64,000 nt of DNA from Bolinopsis microptera (GCF_026151205.1 NC_087082.1:14045365-14109364), one strand, 5' to 3'; shown: positions 13,000-24,383, counted from the first letter of the stretch. The notes: generated by a model not told the origin, from the letters alone. Numbers and translations are program-made.

Positions 13000-15479
13000 T
13001 GGCCCTGCAGTTTCCTTATTTGGTATGAGATACAGATCTAGGTCCGATACAGACAATCTGAGATGACAAATTGGATGGGAACAAAATAAACAGTACTGAA
13101 TCTAGTGGAATTACTGTGCTGCGCGTTTGAAACAAAGAGTTTTGTCCCAGGATACAACAAAATAAACATAGATTTGTTTCTTGTTTTACCAAAAAAAGAA
13201 ATGTCTTAGTATAACTTATTCAAACTATTCTCCACAACTTTGATCTGAAAGTTTTAAATGGTCAATTAAGAAGTATATTCTTCTTAGTGTGTCTGAGTGG
13301 GAATTTTTGTATCTTTTGCTCAATTCCCATGAAGCTGATGGGAAAATCTGATGGGAGAATCTGATGGGAATTTTATTCTAATCTCCGATAAGGGGCGACT
13401 CGATGACAGGTGGTTTTGTAGTTGTTTTGTTCTTAGGGCATGTTCGGGCATGTTGAGTTCTGTTGTGCGAATTTGTGTCTTTCCTAGTTCTAACAGTGTG
13501 CTTTTAAGTAGGAGTAAAGTAAGTAAAAACGTTTAAAAAGTAGCAGCTATTTTGTCACCTCTGAAATTAGCTAGCACATATACTTTAATCAGATACATTT
13601 ACGAGTGACCTCCATCCATGTTGCTACTTGTATCAATTTAATTTTGGCGCTAACTGATGACCAAATTATAGACTCATTTCAAGAAACTGTAAACTGCCAC
13701 ATTTAACTCCGCTACATCAGAATCATCCCCAGTAATCAACCCTGCATTACCCCAGCTCATTTGTATTTTAACAAATATATCACACAATATGATGTGTCAT
13801 GTCATATTGAGCAAGTAAATAGTAAGCACTATTCCGCCGCCTGGCGGTTACAGGAAGAATCAGTCTCACTATAGTCTACTCTCGTGCATTGCCGTCCCAG
13901 GAAGACTCCGCCTGACAATGTGACGTCATCACTTCTCACTGATTATAATCTCAGCTTGTTTTGCTGTGACGTAACTGTGAAAGTAAACTTAAACTGTGAC
14001 TATGAGATATGATCAGGGAGCGTCGCGAACGCGGCTCTATTTCGTATCATGAGGGATTTGGCCGTGTCCAGCACAAAATTAGCATTCTGACAAGTTGTTG
14101 GACAAATTGAGTGTTATGGGTGACAATTAATGATGCGAATGATCTGATAATGTGTTCTCAAGTACCTGGTTCACCCTGACACGGGAATAATTTGTATTGT
14201 TCAGTCATATCCTGATTTGAAATGGAGGCCTGGGTTTGGGTGGTGCTCCGTGGTGCAGTAACTGCTCTTGTGAAAAAGTTGATAGTACAATGTATTATCA
14301 GTGATTTTACTGAATTATCTTATCTTGAATTCTGCATGCGCATTCTTCATAGCATGGGAAGAGATCATGACGGCAAAGAAAATATTTGAAAGAAATATCC
14401 ACGTCTCAAAATATCTGTGAAACGACAACTGCAGACATAACATAAAGACATAAAGATTCCTAAATGGAGTCTGCACATTCGTAAATAGTGTCTACAAAAG
14501 ATAATCATAACTGTAGTAATAATATGCGCTTGTTGTGGAAATTCGTGGTAGTTACTGGTTGAAACTGCAGTAAAAAGTATACTGAAAATAGACCGGCCAG
14601 ACCATTAGCGAATGCACTTGCATCATGTTTTGGCGTACTTCGCTAAAGTCTCTTGCCCTTCATAACAGCAGATCATTAATCGCTGAATCCGTGATGAGAT
14701 TAGGATAAATATCGCTGATCTACTGCTTAAGCTCTGAAGGGTCAGTTCATTGAAAAACTATTTTAAAAGTAAATGCTACAGGCTTTTTGGTAATAACTTA
14801 CTTAAAAAGTAGATATTTCATATCGCACTTATGATTTTCAAGGTGTTAATTTTGAGATGTCTGTCGCAAAAAATTACAAAGAAGGGACCACTGAGAAAGA
14901 CCAAAAGCTAAACCTATTTTATGGAACGCGCGAAGCCTAACATTGTTATTAAAGATAGGTCAGATCCATCCAAAGCTCCCAGTATGATGACGCGCGGCGC
15001 GTGAACACGCCGAAATTTACAAAATCTTTCGCAGAAACAGCTTTCGAGGAAATTACTGCTGGACAGTCTTCCTACTGATTGATTATTCCTCCATAGTTTT
15101 ACGTCTACACGAGCCTCTCCTACGTTTTCTCTTAAAGTGGAAGATTTGACCTACGATCGAGAGGTTAAAAACCCGCATGTCACTCTTGTTTCCATGGAAC
15201 CATCAGCGAATTTGCACGTGCAGATTATCAACATTTAAATCACCATTTGTGTCTTTAACGATTGGATCTCTCTCAAGAAAACACATTTGTTTTCTGAGCA
15301 CAACTGCTTATCTTGAGTTCAGGTATCTGTCATGTACATCAATCCTAAACTTGAACGATTTATGTAGATTTGTTGCAGTCCATCAGACGTATGATATTTC
15401 AACTTTCAATGTAACTTTAGAAAATGCACTTTTAATGTTTTCGCTTTTATCTCGAACTTCATAATTGTCTTGTTTTCAG
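13000..15479. other. Non-coding region upstream of the 379-aa gene
   Basis: AT-rich DNA with scattered CpG-rich patches (around 14,925 and 14,990). No convincing exon was found. The last bases (TCTTGTTTTCAG, ending at 15,479) form a strong splice acceptor, so part of this stretch is probably an intron or the 5' flank of the next gene. Confidence 0.45.
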
Positions 15480-16658
15480 CATGTGAGTAGACGATCGCGA
15501 TTTGGGACCGGACCATCGATGGAAAATAAAGCTACTGATCCCACAGATCATTTCTGCTGGACTAATGACCTCATTTGCCAGTATGATAATGATGGAATCA
15601 ATAAACTCGTCGACGAGTTTGACCTTTCAGAGGCCCAGGCATCATTTTTCCATTCCTCTGTAAACAATTGCATGGCTAATCCTGTCATGATGAACAAAGT
15701 GCTTATGATGATTGGAGTGCACCTGACTGAAGGTCTGATTGGCGCACTGCTCTACAACCTAGCAACCGAAAACCAGAAGATAGATATAAATGAGCTTTTA
15801 GTAGACGCAGTTGCGATGGAAAGGTATCTAATGTACAACAACTGCAGGGAAAACAGTGATAAAAGCCCTGCTCAGAGAGCTAGCAAGGAGATTACCTCCC
15901 GGATACTGAAACACGTCTTTTTACACTCAAAAACTCAGAACACAACCAACGACGTTCAGAACCGGTATATGGAGACACTCCTCAAAATACCAGACATTCT
16001 CAGCCACTACTTAAATGCTGTAAAGAGCGGCAAAAATCTCAAGGTACTCCTGGAAAGCTGCCACGATCAGCGGCCAAAATCACCGTTTATGCTTGCTCCC
16101 ATTTACCCGGGAGATTACCCTCCTGTCGGCGAACGAAACCAAGACGCTTTCGAATTACGAGAGAAACGCCGAAAGAAGCTGAGATTGAAGTGGAGTCAGA
16201 TAGCATCACCATGCGAACTGAAAAACCAGCACCTGAAGACCATGGCTCACTCAAACAATCTCCACGTGTGGTCTCTGAATGAGCGGAGGAAGGACCTGGT
16301 CCAACTCCCCAGATTAACCTTATCAGAACTGAGCAAACATCCCAACAACCTTACCATCGAAGACGTGACAGAGCTGAGAGAGAAGGTTAACTTCCTCAAG
16401 TCGAATTACTATAAATCCTATCTGAACGCTACAGAGATGGGCACAGAGGAACATTGGACCGAACTGCTGGGTCACGAAATTACCTCGCCAGTGTTGAAAC
16501 AGGTTACCCGGGCCTCTTTCATGACCTACAGTAATCCTAAATATAAACTCACTTTCTCACCGTGGGAGCCTAAACCATTCTGGATGTTGAAGAGGGCTCC
16601 GACGTGTCCTCAGAATACATCCTGTCGTGAGGAGAGGAGCTCAGCCCCCTGGAGGTAG
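15480..16658 (+). CDS. Unrecognised 379-codon protein, probable last exon
   Basis: This is the longest host-like open frame in the window. A polypyrimidine tract plus AG ends at 15,479, so the exon probably starts at 15,480; the first in-frame ATG is at 15,519 and gives 379 residues. The frame is also open from 15,480 to 15,519, so an upstream coding exon is possible. Residues 25-180 look mostly helical, with a hydrophobic stretch at about 61-82 (VLMMIGVHLTEGLIGALLYN) that is probably a buried helix rather than a membrane segment. A basic cluster (REKRRKKLRLKW) lies at about 214-225 and could be a nuclear signal. The C-terminal part is rich in W, Y and P (HWTELLG, FSPWEPKPFW). There is no signal peptide. 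I do not recognise the family. Composition is balanced and unlike the noisy region downstream, which supports a real protein. A poly(A) signal follows at 16,817. Confidence 0.7.
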   Translation, partial: HVSRRSRFGTGPSMENKATDPTDHFCWTNDLICQYDNDGINKLVDEFDLSEAQASFFHSSVNNCMANPVMMNKVLMMIGVHLTEGLIGALLYNLATENQKIDINELLVDAVAMERYLMYNNCRENSDKSPAQRASKEITSRILKHVFLHSKTQNTTNDVQNRYMETLLKIPDILSHYLNAVKSGKNLKVLLESCHDQRPKSPFMLAPIYPGDYPPVGERNQDAFELREKRRKKLRLKWSQIASPCELKNQHLKTMAHSNNLHVWSLNERRKDLVQLPRLTLSELSKHPNNLTIEDVTELREKVNFLKSNYYKSYLNATEMGTEEHWTELLGHEITSPVLKQVTRASFMTYSNPKYKLTFSPWEPKPFWMLKRAPTCPQNTSCREERSSAPWR

Positions 16659-16816
16659 TGTTCTATTTCAGGATTCATTGATAGCCTTTAATCAAACTTT
16701 CATTTACCATTAATTTGTAACTGCGTTATAATTAAACTTGATACAGCTTTTATTACAGCTACAAAAATAATGTGTACATTTTTGATTATAGCTTTATAGG
16801 CTTCATTAGAATTTTA

Positions 16817-16822
16817 AATAAA
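16817..16822 (+). promoter_or_regulatory. Poly(A) signal AATAAA
   Basis: Canonical AATAAA about 160 nt after the stop codon of the 379-codon frame, on the same strand. This fits a terminal exon. Confidence 0.6.
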
Positions 16823-17380
16823 ATTGTGACAGACATGAGGCCTGCAATGGATCATGTCATTGTCAAAAAGCAATTAGTGGTGGATTTTAAAATGTTACAT
16901 ATTATTGAGTTGTTCCGACTCCCGGTTCCCAAATGAACAATATGCGATCAATTTTTAATCTAAACCTATTGATTGTCGCAGTGACTGAATAACATATTAT
17001 GTGCATTGTCTAGTACTTTTCAAATTGTGACAGTTGTTCGCATATCATGAAATCCAACAATGCTTCAATTAATTGTATTTATTGATTTTTGTGTCCATAA
17101 TTGTTGGGTTCATAGTCGTCTTAATCTCTATGGAAAAGATTGTTGGATTGCTTCTCCGGGTTTTCTTCCTTTAAATCGTAGATCCCGTGTATCCAACTTT
17201 AGTTTTAGTTGTCAGTACCAAAGGAAACAAGTTGATTAACAAAGAACAATAATCAAATATCAACAACACTCAGTTGTATAGAGAACTCATCCCTAGATCC
17301 AAATTGACACCAAGTCAGAGTCAACTATCTCGAAATCTTCCGAGCAACATTCTGTTCGTCCTTATATACAGTAATCCCAA
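16823..17380. other. Non-coding spacer
   Basis: AT-rich intergenic DNA between the 379-aa gene and the 55-bp repeat. I see no gene and no clear repeat in it. Confidence 0.5.
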
Positions 17381-17390
17381 GGTACTCTAA

Positions 17391-17540
17391 GGTACTCTAA
17401 TTGAGTACTAGGCATACTCTAGCTGAGTCCTTGATGGACTCTAAAGGTACTCTATTTGAGTACTACGTATACTCTAACTGAGTCCTTGGTGTACTCTAAA
17501 GGTACTGTACTTGAGTACTAGGGATACTCAAATTAAAACT
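17391..17540 (+). repeat. 55-bp tandem repeat, about 2.7 copies
   Basis: Units start at 17,391, 17,446 and 17,501, each with GGTACTCTA near its start, then GAGTACTA, TACTCTA and CTGAGTCCTTG. The units differ by a few substitutions. The sub-motif GTACTC / GAGTAC recurs inside each unit. Confidence 0.85.
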
Positions 17541-18067
17541 TCTTACTGTACTCAGAGTGAGTTGATACTCTAAAATAGTCTAAACTACTATGGTACTTTA
17601 AAATACTCTGTAGTATTTCGGAATGTTATACCAAGATATTCCATGACAATACTAACAATGTGTACCATGTTAATATATCTAACAAGATTGACAAACATTT
17701 CTTTATACCTTATCGGACCTTATTTGGACGGACATCAAATGAACGGACATAATTATGAACGGACATTAATATGAACGCTAGAAGGAACTCAAAACCATCA
17801 AAAATCTGATTTTTTTTATAATTTTTTAAAACGCTTTTTTATTTCAGAAAATTATTTTTAAATCCATTTTTATACATTAAGTAAGAAAAGCAGTCGTTAA
17901 GCAGTAAAAAATGTTAAAAGATGTGTACATGATCAGTGTCTAATATCGCATATCATCTTCATCAGATGGGTTTTCGTGCATGAAATAGTTCAACGTTTAA
18001 AATTAACCTTTGAAATTAACCAACGTTGGGCGTTGGCCTATAAAACGTTTAAGAAATTTTAATTCAC

Positions 18068-20487
18068 TTACTTACTTGTACTTACTTACTTACTTACTTG
18101 TACTTGGAAAGGTCTCCTCCTAGTCGTTGGAGTGGCCTGCACCACATAGTAACTCCTTTCTCCGGTGTATTAGACCTCTCCAGTGAGCCCTGTCTGTAGC
18201 TTGTTGTTCTGCATCTTCTATCGTGATGTTATCGACACCTGTGAAGATTGCTGCATCCTCCCGGACACATGACAACCAGTTTTTCCTAGGTCTACCTCTT
18301 GACCTTTTACCATGCTTTGGGATCCAGTGCAGAAGATAGTTGGGTATTCTTTCTTCTGGCATCCTCACCACATGGCCAAACCATCGGAGTCTAGCTGCTC
18401 GTACGAAAGTATCAACAGGGGCGATGTTAGCCCGCTTAAGTACCTCAGCATTAGATACATGATAAAACCATTTGATTTTCAGGATTCTCCTCAGACATCT
18501 ATGATGGAACACCTCAAATCTTTTCATCTGCGTCTGTGTGGTATTCCATACCTCACTTCCATAGAGCAGTATAGTGAGAACAGCCGCTTTGTAAATCCTG
18601 ATTTTTGTTGGAGTCTTGATGCTGCGACTGTACCATATACTGCTAAGCTGATAGAATGCCCCAGAGGCCTTTTGAATTCGAGCTGATAGTTCTTTGTCAA
18701 TTGTTCCATTTGCACTGATGATTGCACCCAAGTAAGTGAAATTGCTGACCTGCTGTATTGGGAGACCTTCCACATTGATGTCCATAGTGTCGTCTTTAGA
18801 ATACGGCCTCTGCGATGCACTTTTGCTGACAACCATGCTCTGTGTTTTGCCAGCATTAATCTTCAGACCCGCATAGGCACTGTATTTGCAGAGAAGGTTA
18901 GTGGTTTCCTGCAGCCCCTCTTTTGAGTTATCTAACATGGCCATGTCATCAGCGTAATCAGTGTCCAAGAGATGTTTCTCTTCTACCCCGGGGGCTGGCA
19001 GCTGTAATAAAGCCCCCTTGCTAATGACCTTGTTTAGTTCCATAAGGTATGCCGAAAAATTCAAACAAAAGTTGAATACTGGTGGTCCCTGTATATCACC
19101 TTGCCCAGTACCCGAGTTGACATCAAACCAACCTGTAACCTCTCCATTGACCCTAACAGCACTAACTGTGTGAGTGAAGAACGCCTTCATAATTCTAATG
19201 TACTTGTCAGGTAAGCCGTAGTGCTGCATACTTCTCCAAATGAACTGCCTGTCAATCGAATCAAAAGCTGCTTTAAAATCAACAAAATTAATATACAGAG
19301 GGATATTATACTCAATGCATTGGTGTATAATACAGCGGAGTGAATAAACCTGGTCAATACATGAGCGATTCTGTCTAAAACCACTTTGATTCTCCCGGAG
19401 GAATTTTTCCATGCCATTGCTAAGTCTCCGCAGGAGTATCATTTGCAGGAGCTTCGAGGCTGTGGATCTTAATGTAATGCCTCTGTTGTTAGCGCAATGA
19501 GAGGTGTCACCTTTCTTTCCAACGATGATGATAACACCTTTGGACCAATCCTCAGGAATCTTCTCATCTTCCCACACTTTCTTGAACAACACAACTAGTT
19601 GATCGACCAACCCATCCTGTCCATACTTAAGTTGCTCGTTGGTGATACCATCCACTCCTGGACTTTTGTGATTCTTGAGTTTTTTGAGGGCATCAACAAT
19701 CTCGTTTCTTGTAGGAGCTTCATCCGAATCGGAAAGGTCGTCAAAACTGGGTTGCGGAGGGATGTTGTCTAGGTCAGAAATATTGGACTCTTGCGGAGGA
19801 GGGTTCAATAGCCTAGAGAAGTGCTCTTTCCACCTTTCTTTCTGGGCATGTGGGTCGGCAATCAACTGGCCAGATACGTCTCTAACTGCAGTTGACTGCT
19901 TCTTCTTCTTTCCAGATATGACATTGATCTTCTGCCATACCTCACGTTGCTGACCTTTTCTCGCAGCTTCTTCCAAGTCATTGGCCATTCTACGTGCCCA
20001 GTTGTTATCGTCCACCTTGCTACTTTTTTTAAAGAGCTTATTCAATCTAGAATACTCTGACCTATTAGCGTTCGAATTAGGGTCTTTACGCTTAAATTCC
20101 TTACGGTTCTTCAATAATTCTTTTGTCTTCTGAGATTGGTGCCTGTCCTTCTTTTTTCGAGGTCTTTGCCCAAGGATTTCCATGGAAACTTGTTGGACAG
20201 TTGTCTTGAAGTTGTCCCACATTGATTCCAGGTCAACCTCAGGTTCCAAACAGTCAAATTTGTTTCTCAGAACAATATTGTATTCGGAAACAAGTGAATG
20301 ATCACGCAGATGCTCAATAGCAGGAATCTCAAGCTTACGTTCCTGCTTCTTTTTCACTGACATAAGCTTCATTCTCAGTCGTGCTCTTACCAAATAGTGA
20401 TCAGACCCAATGTCAGCTCCCCTACAAACTTTTACATTTAGCAAAGAGCCTCCAAACTTCTTACTGATACAGATGTGGTCTATTTGG
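18068..20487 (-). mobile_element. 5'-truncated LINE insertion with 11-bp target-site duplication
   Basis: The non-LTR retrotransposon is flanked by TTTTAATTCAC at 18,057-18,067 and again at 20,488-20,498. Its 3' end, at low coordinates, is a short tandem tail of AAGT/AAGTAC-type units rather than poly(A), as in RTE-like and some other LINE clades. The 5' end is cut inside the endonuclease domain, the usual outcome of incomplete target-primed reverse transcription. The target is an internal part of transposon copy A, and the matching uninterrupted site lies at about 30,960-30,985 in copy B. Confidence 0.9.
18120..20487 (-). CDS. LINE ORF2 fragment: endonuclease C-terminus and reverse transcriptase
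   Basis: One uninterrupted frame of about 790 codons, so the insertion is young or well preserved. It starts inside the endonuclease: QIDHICISKKFGG just upstream, then GADIGSDHYLV, containing the SDH motif that carries the last catalytic histidine of APE-type endonucleases. The reverse transcriptase follows, with KSPGVDGI (about 260), the catalytic FVDFKAAFDSID (about 387-398), GTGQGDIQGPP (about 445-455) and the active-site YADD (497-500). The C-terminus has RLRWFGHVVRM and RGRPRKNW, shared by the endonuclease-reverse transcriptase-like LINE proteins common in marine invertebrates. The N-terminal endonuclease is missing, so this copy cannot be autonomous. The first 774 residues begin with a TTG that is not a real start. 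Confidence 0.93.
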
Positions 20488-21169
20488 TTTTAATTCACAA
20501 TAAAATTAAATACAACGTTAAAGCGCTGTTCAAATTCAATTTTAAACGTTGCTCATATCAATTGGTTTATCTTTTTGGGCGTTCGTGTAATGTTTTTTAT
20601 CCCAGTTTCAACGTCTTTTCAGTTTCAACGAGTCAGCTAGAAACTTGATCTCTATTTCCCGACTTTCATAATGAGCATTAGGCTCACAACAGCTGGAATA
20701 AAATAATTTAACCTCCTTTCTGGCTCACTTGTGGGCTGCTTCAGAAGGCTATACTATATATATTATATAACTGTATAATTGAATGATTGGAAGTGAACTC
20801 CATCAGGCCTAGCTGAACCAAGCGGGGAGTTGATACACCTTTCACAAGCAAGAGCCACTTTGGTCTACTTGCTGTGAGGTGTCTCAGCTACGCCTACATG
20901 GATTGGGGGTCCCCCCTTTTCTTTTTTTTTTTGCTTTGCTGTTTGGTCTGCACTGATCACCATTATTTAGGACTCGACATGATTTAGTGTTTTACAGTGT
21001 GGAAGCTTGGGAGAAACTCTTAGAGGGAATATCTTCGATCAGATTTGCAAGGGTTTTGCTTGACCGTCCTTTTGCCCGTTCCCGCACTCATTAGCGATTC
21101 ATCAAGAGCGCTTTTTCCATGGGATTTATTTTCGTTGACTTACATATTGTGTAGTCTGAACTCTGATAT

Positions 21170-22938
21170 TATTATTTGACCAAAACCCATAATCATGGGT
21201 AGAGTGAACCGCTGCCAGTGTCTCTCTTTTCCAAACAAAAGGAAATGATATTAATTTGAGGAACCGTCCGCAAATGCAAATTGATACCGAGAATGAAATC
21301 GGTCGCTCGCTTTTCCCATTCAATAAGCTTTATTACAATTCGTAAGCCGTGAATGAATGGGAAAAGCGAGCGACCGATTTCATTCTCGGTATCAATTTGC
21401 ATTTGCGGACGGTTCCTCAAATTAACATCATTTCCTTTTGTTTGGAAAAGAGAGACACTGGCAGCGGTTCACTCTACCCACGATTATGGGTTTTGGTCAA
21501 ATATCATCTCTTTTTGATTATAATGTCAGGATAATTTACACAGTCGAAACTTCATTAATAAGGAGGTAATTTCAACGATTTCGAAATTTTACCTTTAAAA
21601 ACATTCCCTTGTGTTTAGGTAGGTATATCTGTCGATAACAGACTGAATATGGCACTTTACACTCATTCAAGTTGGCATTTAATTCATATATAATGCCATT
21701 TAAATATCGTGGGAAAGCAGAATATATTCGAAATCAAGAATGAGCACAATTCTCACCTTTCGCACGTGCAAACTTTGAGCGGACGTTGCGTGCGCAAACA
21801 ATATTGAATCACCGTAAATTTTTGCATAGTGGTATTTAATATATAGTTTGATAAGCATGCAAAGTTTCAGAAGATTTCAAAAAGAACTTGAATCATAACG
21901 GGACTCCAAAGTTGATCAAAATCGTGAAAATAACGATTTTCAGTGATTTTAGCTATTTTAAATCAATTTGGGCGTGTCCCCACGTGTGCAACTTTTAGAT
22001 TTTCAACTTTAAAACTAGCCTATAACACAATTTAGACCTTTAAGAAGCAAAATTGAGCTCCACAACCCAAGGGATGGTCCAACACCAGAGAATACTAATT
22101 CACAACTTTTGTGTTTTATAAAATTATTCTTCAAAAAAGCACTAACTTCAATAGCGAATATCTTTATGAAGGAGTAAGGTAGGAAACTTTTCCGGTAGAT
22201 TTTCAGAATGCTTGAACAATTATCTAAGGTGAAAATGTCCTCAGTTTTTGAATAAAATTACTCCGTAATGGTGTTAAATCGATTTAAAAAATTGTTATTT
22301 TGTCAAAAATCAAGTTTTAAAAACACTTAAATTGATGACGTCATCAAGTGATGATGATGACAATAAATTATTTTTCGATATAATTTAAACTAAAGTATAA
22401 ACAATTATCTTTAAAACCTGTGGTTCGAAATGACTGTATCTTTTATACTTTTGAATCTACTGACACTTAAATGTAGGCTACAATTGACTGCCAAAAGCGT
22501 CTATATATATATATATCACGACAATCTGTTGTAAAACAGGGGTTCCATAAAACCCATTTCCCGATACTCCTGAAACATGAATTTTTTTACAGTCGATTTG
22601 GCCTGGACAAGGTCTAGACGCCCTGCAAAGTTTCAGATTTCTAACTCAATTTTAACATGGTTTTTAAGGCACCTGAATATGGCGATTTTGGGTTTTTACC
22701 TAATTTCGTATAACATGCCATGGCGCGTATTTTGCACAAATTTCTTAAAAACCTCCACATAACTATTTCTTATTCTTGTCATCTTTAACATTGAATTAGA
22801 ATGTTTTAAACTTAAATATACCTGCTGAACTACTTTCGATGAGTCTTAATGTTTGTAAAACAATAAAGGGGATATAATAGTATAGGGGGTAAATAGTGTT
22901 GTCAATATAAGGGCAACGGTTATGCTTGCCAGCATTGT
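21170..22938. mobile_element. Unknown 1.77-kb element with terminal hairpin
   Basis: This block interrupts the internal segment that copies A and B share: in copy B the flanks join directly (about 30,293-30,303). A degraded copy of the same block, with different flanks, lies at about 38,170-40,165, so it behaves as an independent mobile unit. One end is a foldback with arms 21,173-21,323 and 21,354-21,503 and a 30-bp loop. The rest is AT-rich with no substantial frame. It contains GACGTCATC (about 22,337) and GGGCGTGTCC (about 21,970). Terminal motifs do not match a superfamily I can name with confidence. Confidence 0.6.
21173..21503. repeat. 150-bp-arm inverted repeat (foldback)
   Basis: The two arms are nearly identical reverse complements; the outer ends share TATTTGACCAAAACCCAT and the inner ends share CTTTTCCCATTCA. 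It forms one end of the 1.77-kb element. Short frames read from it on both strands are mirror images of each other and are not genes. Confidence 0.9.
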
Positions 22939-23315
22939 GATCATTGTGGTAATTTAATTTCCCGAAGCTGCAAGATTTTGCAGTTTTTAATTTCCGGGTG
23001 CAGATAATTATATAGACTTAAAATAGAATTAAAGTCGATGTACCAAGCGCTTAAGGGCCGTTGCAATCTATAAAAGATTTGTTTATTTTATACGCATAGT
23101 AATAGAGTTATAGCTTAAAGCTGATATTACGAATATGCGATTGCGCGTGACACGCTAATATTATTATTATTGACACTCTGCTGCATGATATGGTTCCAAA
23201 GAAGCCCTTTATAAGTATCAGTATAAAATTGAAAATGTTCATTTGGTTGTTAGTTAAAATGTTATGCTTTTGACTGAGATTAAAGCTGACTTAGATTAAA
23301 TAGTCAAACGCTGCC

Positions 23316-23432
23316 CGAGGATGATCTGATTAATAACTTTACACTCGACTATCACGTGACTGACTTAAACACGTTTTCCAAAATAGAAGTATATGGCCCT
23401 GAGAGACTATTTAAAACCCTAACACTAACAGT
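23316..23432 (+). repeat. Dispersed repeat copy 1 (ACTCGAC...CACGTGAC)
   Basis: Shares a series of blocks with 24,384-24,470 and 29,456-29,690: GAGGATGAT, TTACACTCGACT, CACGTGACT, ACACGTT and CCCTAAC. No coding capacity is visible. It may be the 3' part of an undefined retroelement. Confidence 0.55.
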
Positions 23433-23547
23433 AACACTCTACTCAAACACTTAATGAGTTTTGAACCTAAAATAGCTTACTGATGATGCCACCATCCTCA
23501 GTAAGAACAACAGATATACAAAATTGTAGTGCACCTTATCAAGCGCG

Positions 23548-23775
23548 GGACACGGTGGTCTGAACAATCACCTCCGTACCATTTGCAAATCAATCACCAT
23601 AATTGCCTGTCCTACGTGCGGCAATGAAGAAGAGACTGTCTCGCACTTTCTTGGACAGTACCCAGATATTGCACATTTAGCAAAAGCTCAAGCTGGGTAC
23701 TGTATTGCACAACTGCCAGGGCAATACTTTCAGGATTATTTTAGAATATTACCTCACCACCAACGACGTCTTTGA
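23548..23775 (+). pseudogene. LINE ORF2 C-terminal fragment (CCHH-like knuckle)
   Basis: A 75-codon frame with GHGGLNNHL, then CPTCGNEEETVSHFLGQYP, and a stop at 23,773. In non-LTR retrotransposons with RNase H, a TGHxxLNxHL segment followed by a CxxC-(x)n-HF-C knuckle ends ORF2. Here the last cysteine is replaced by Y (GQYP), where the related piece at 27,839 keeps GQCP. There is no upstream RT or RNase H, so this is a 5'-truncated relic. Sequence to about 24,150 is probably its 3' UTR: the block near 24,050-24,125 (GCACCCCAAAGGCAGCAGGG) matches 27,480-27,560 inverted. Confidence 0.7.
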
Positions 23776-24189
23776 CAACCATGAACATATTAATACTATT
23801 GCCAACTCGCACTATAACTAAGCACCTTCTTGTGCCCACTGCCCGAGGAACTGGACTAATATAAACCGAAATGACCTAATGCATTTTCTCGTGCTGTTTT
23901 AGCTCATTATCTCTGGTACTGGTAGTGGTTATACTTATCATCCTCTCGGCGCGGCATTCGGATATTTAATTTTATCAATTTCCCCTCATTCTACTTGCCA
24001 CTTTACCCCCTTCGTACTCGTAGCTGTTCATAGATTCCCCCGGCATCTTCTAATTCCTGGAGGGTTGCCGCACCCCAAAGGCAGCAGGGCATCTTCATAC
24101 TATCCTTTTGTGGGCCACCTAGGTCCCGCTTCTCTATTTAAAAAAGGAAAATAATTAGCTTATACTGAGCAGAAAAAACTATTGTGTTG

Positions 24190-24375
24190 ATCCTGACATG
24201 TACTAAATTTAAATTTAATAAGAGGTGCACAATAAAATTAAACTTGATCGGATTTTCAACATTTTTGCATCATTGTTTTTTTGAAAATGTGAGCTTCTTC
24301 ACAATACCAAATTTTACAATACCAAATTTGTTATACCTTTTTGGAATGATTAGTGAGTTTCCTTTTGGTGCGTAA
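24190..24375 (+). repeat. Fragment of the 34.2-kb inverted-repeat element
   Basis: Matches 34,196-34,318: GTGCAC(A/G)ATAAAA, TCGGATTTT, TTTTTG(A/C)A and CACAATACCAAATTTGT. It is a lone piece of the element whose two arms lie at 31.3-31.9 and 34.2-35.05 kb. Confidence 0.65.
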
Positions 24376-24383
24376 AAGTCGGG

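Larger units (their letters stand above)
1..13000. other. Gene-poor non-coding region with clustered E-boxes
   Basis: No open frame in this stretch has domain-like composition or convincing splice sites; the short ATG-to-stop frames look like chance. What does stand out is an excess of the octamer CACGTGAC, seen at 135, 2996, 5335, 7082, 7732, 8482, 9772, 11026, 12208, 12220, 12394, 12423 and 12586, plus GTCACGTGAT at 635 and 652. CCAAT/ATTGG motifs such as CCAATCAG are frequent and often close by (about 455, 5310, 9790, 11001, 11041, 12376, 12609). This could be distal regulatory DNA, long introns of a gene outside the window, or worn-down repeats. Confidence 0.5.
17708..23072 (-). mobile_element. 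Pogo-like DNA transposon copy A (internally replaced, with nested insertions)
   Basis: The terminus at 17,708 reads CCTTATCGGACCTTATTTGG after a TA (17,706-17,707) and is the inverted match of the right end of copy C (58,763). Subterminal copies of TGAACGGACAT follow. Interior blocks match copy B (29,721-31,262) in inverted orientation: 17,830-18,056, 20,499-21,169 and 22,940-23,072. Between these blocks lie a LINE (18,068-20,487) and a 1.77-kb unknown element (21,170-22,938), both absent from copy B. The second terminus was not found, so the upper boundary is only where similarity to copy B stops. No transposase remains. Assignment to pogo/Tc1-mariner rests on the TA target and on the transposase remnants in copies B and C. 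Confidence 0.7.

Noticed and set aside
18312-19953. Plus-strand and shifted frames over the LINE (for example 18,312-18,686 and 19,675-19,953)
   Set aside because: Shadows of the reverse-transcriptase frame on the minus strand.
21126-21534. Three similar short frames on both strands
   Set aside because: They are mirror images produced by the 150-bp inverted repeat.
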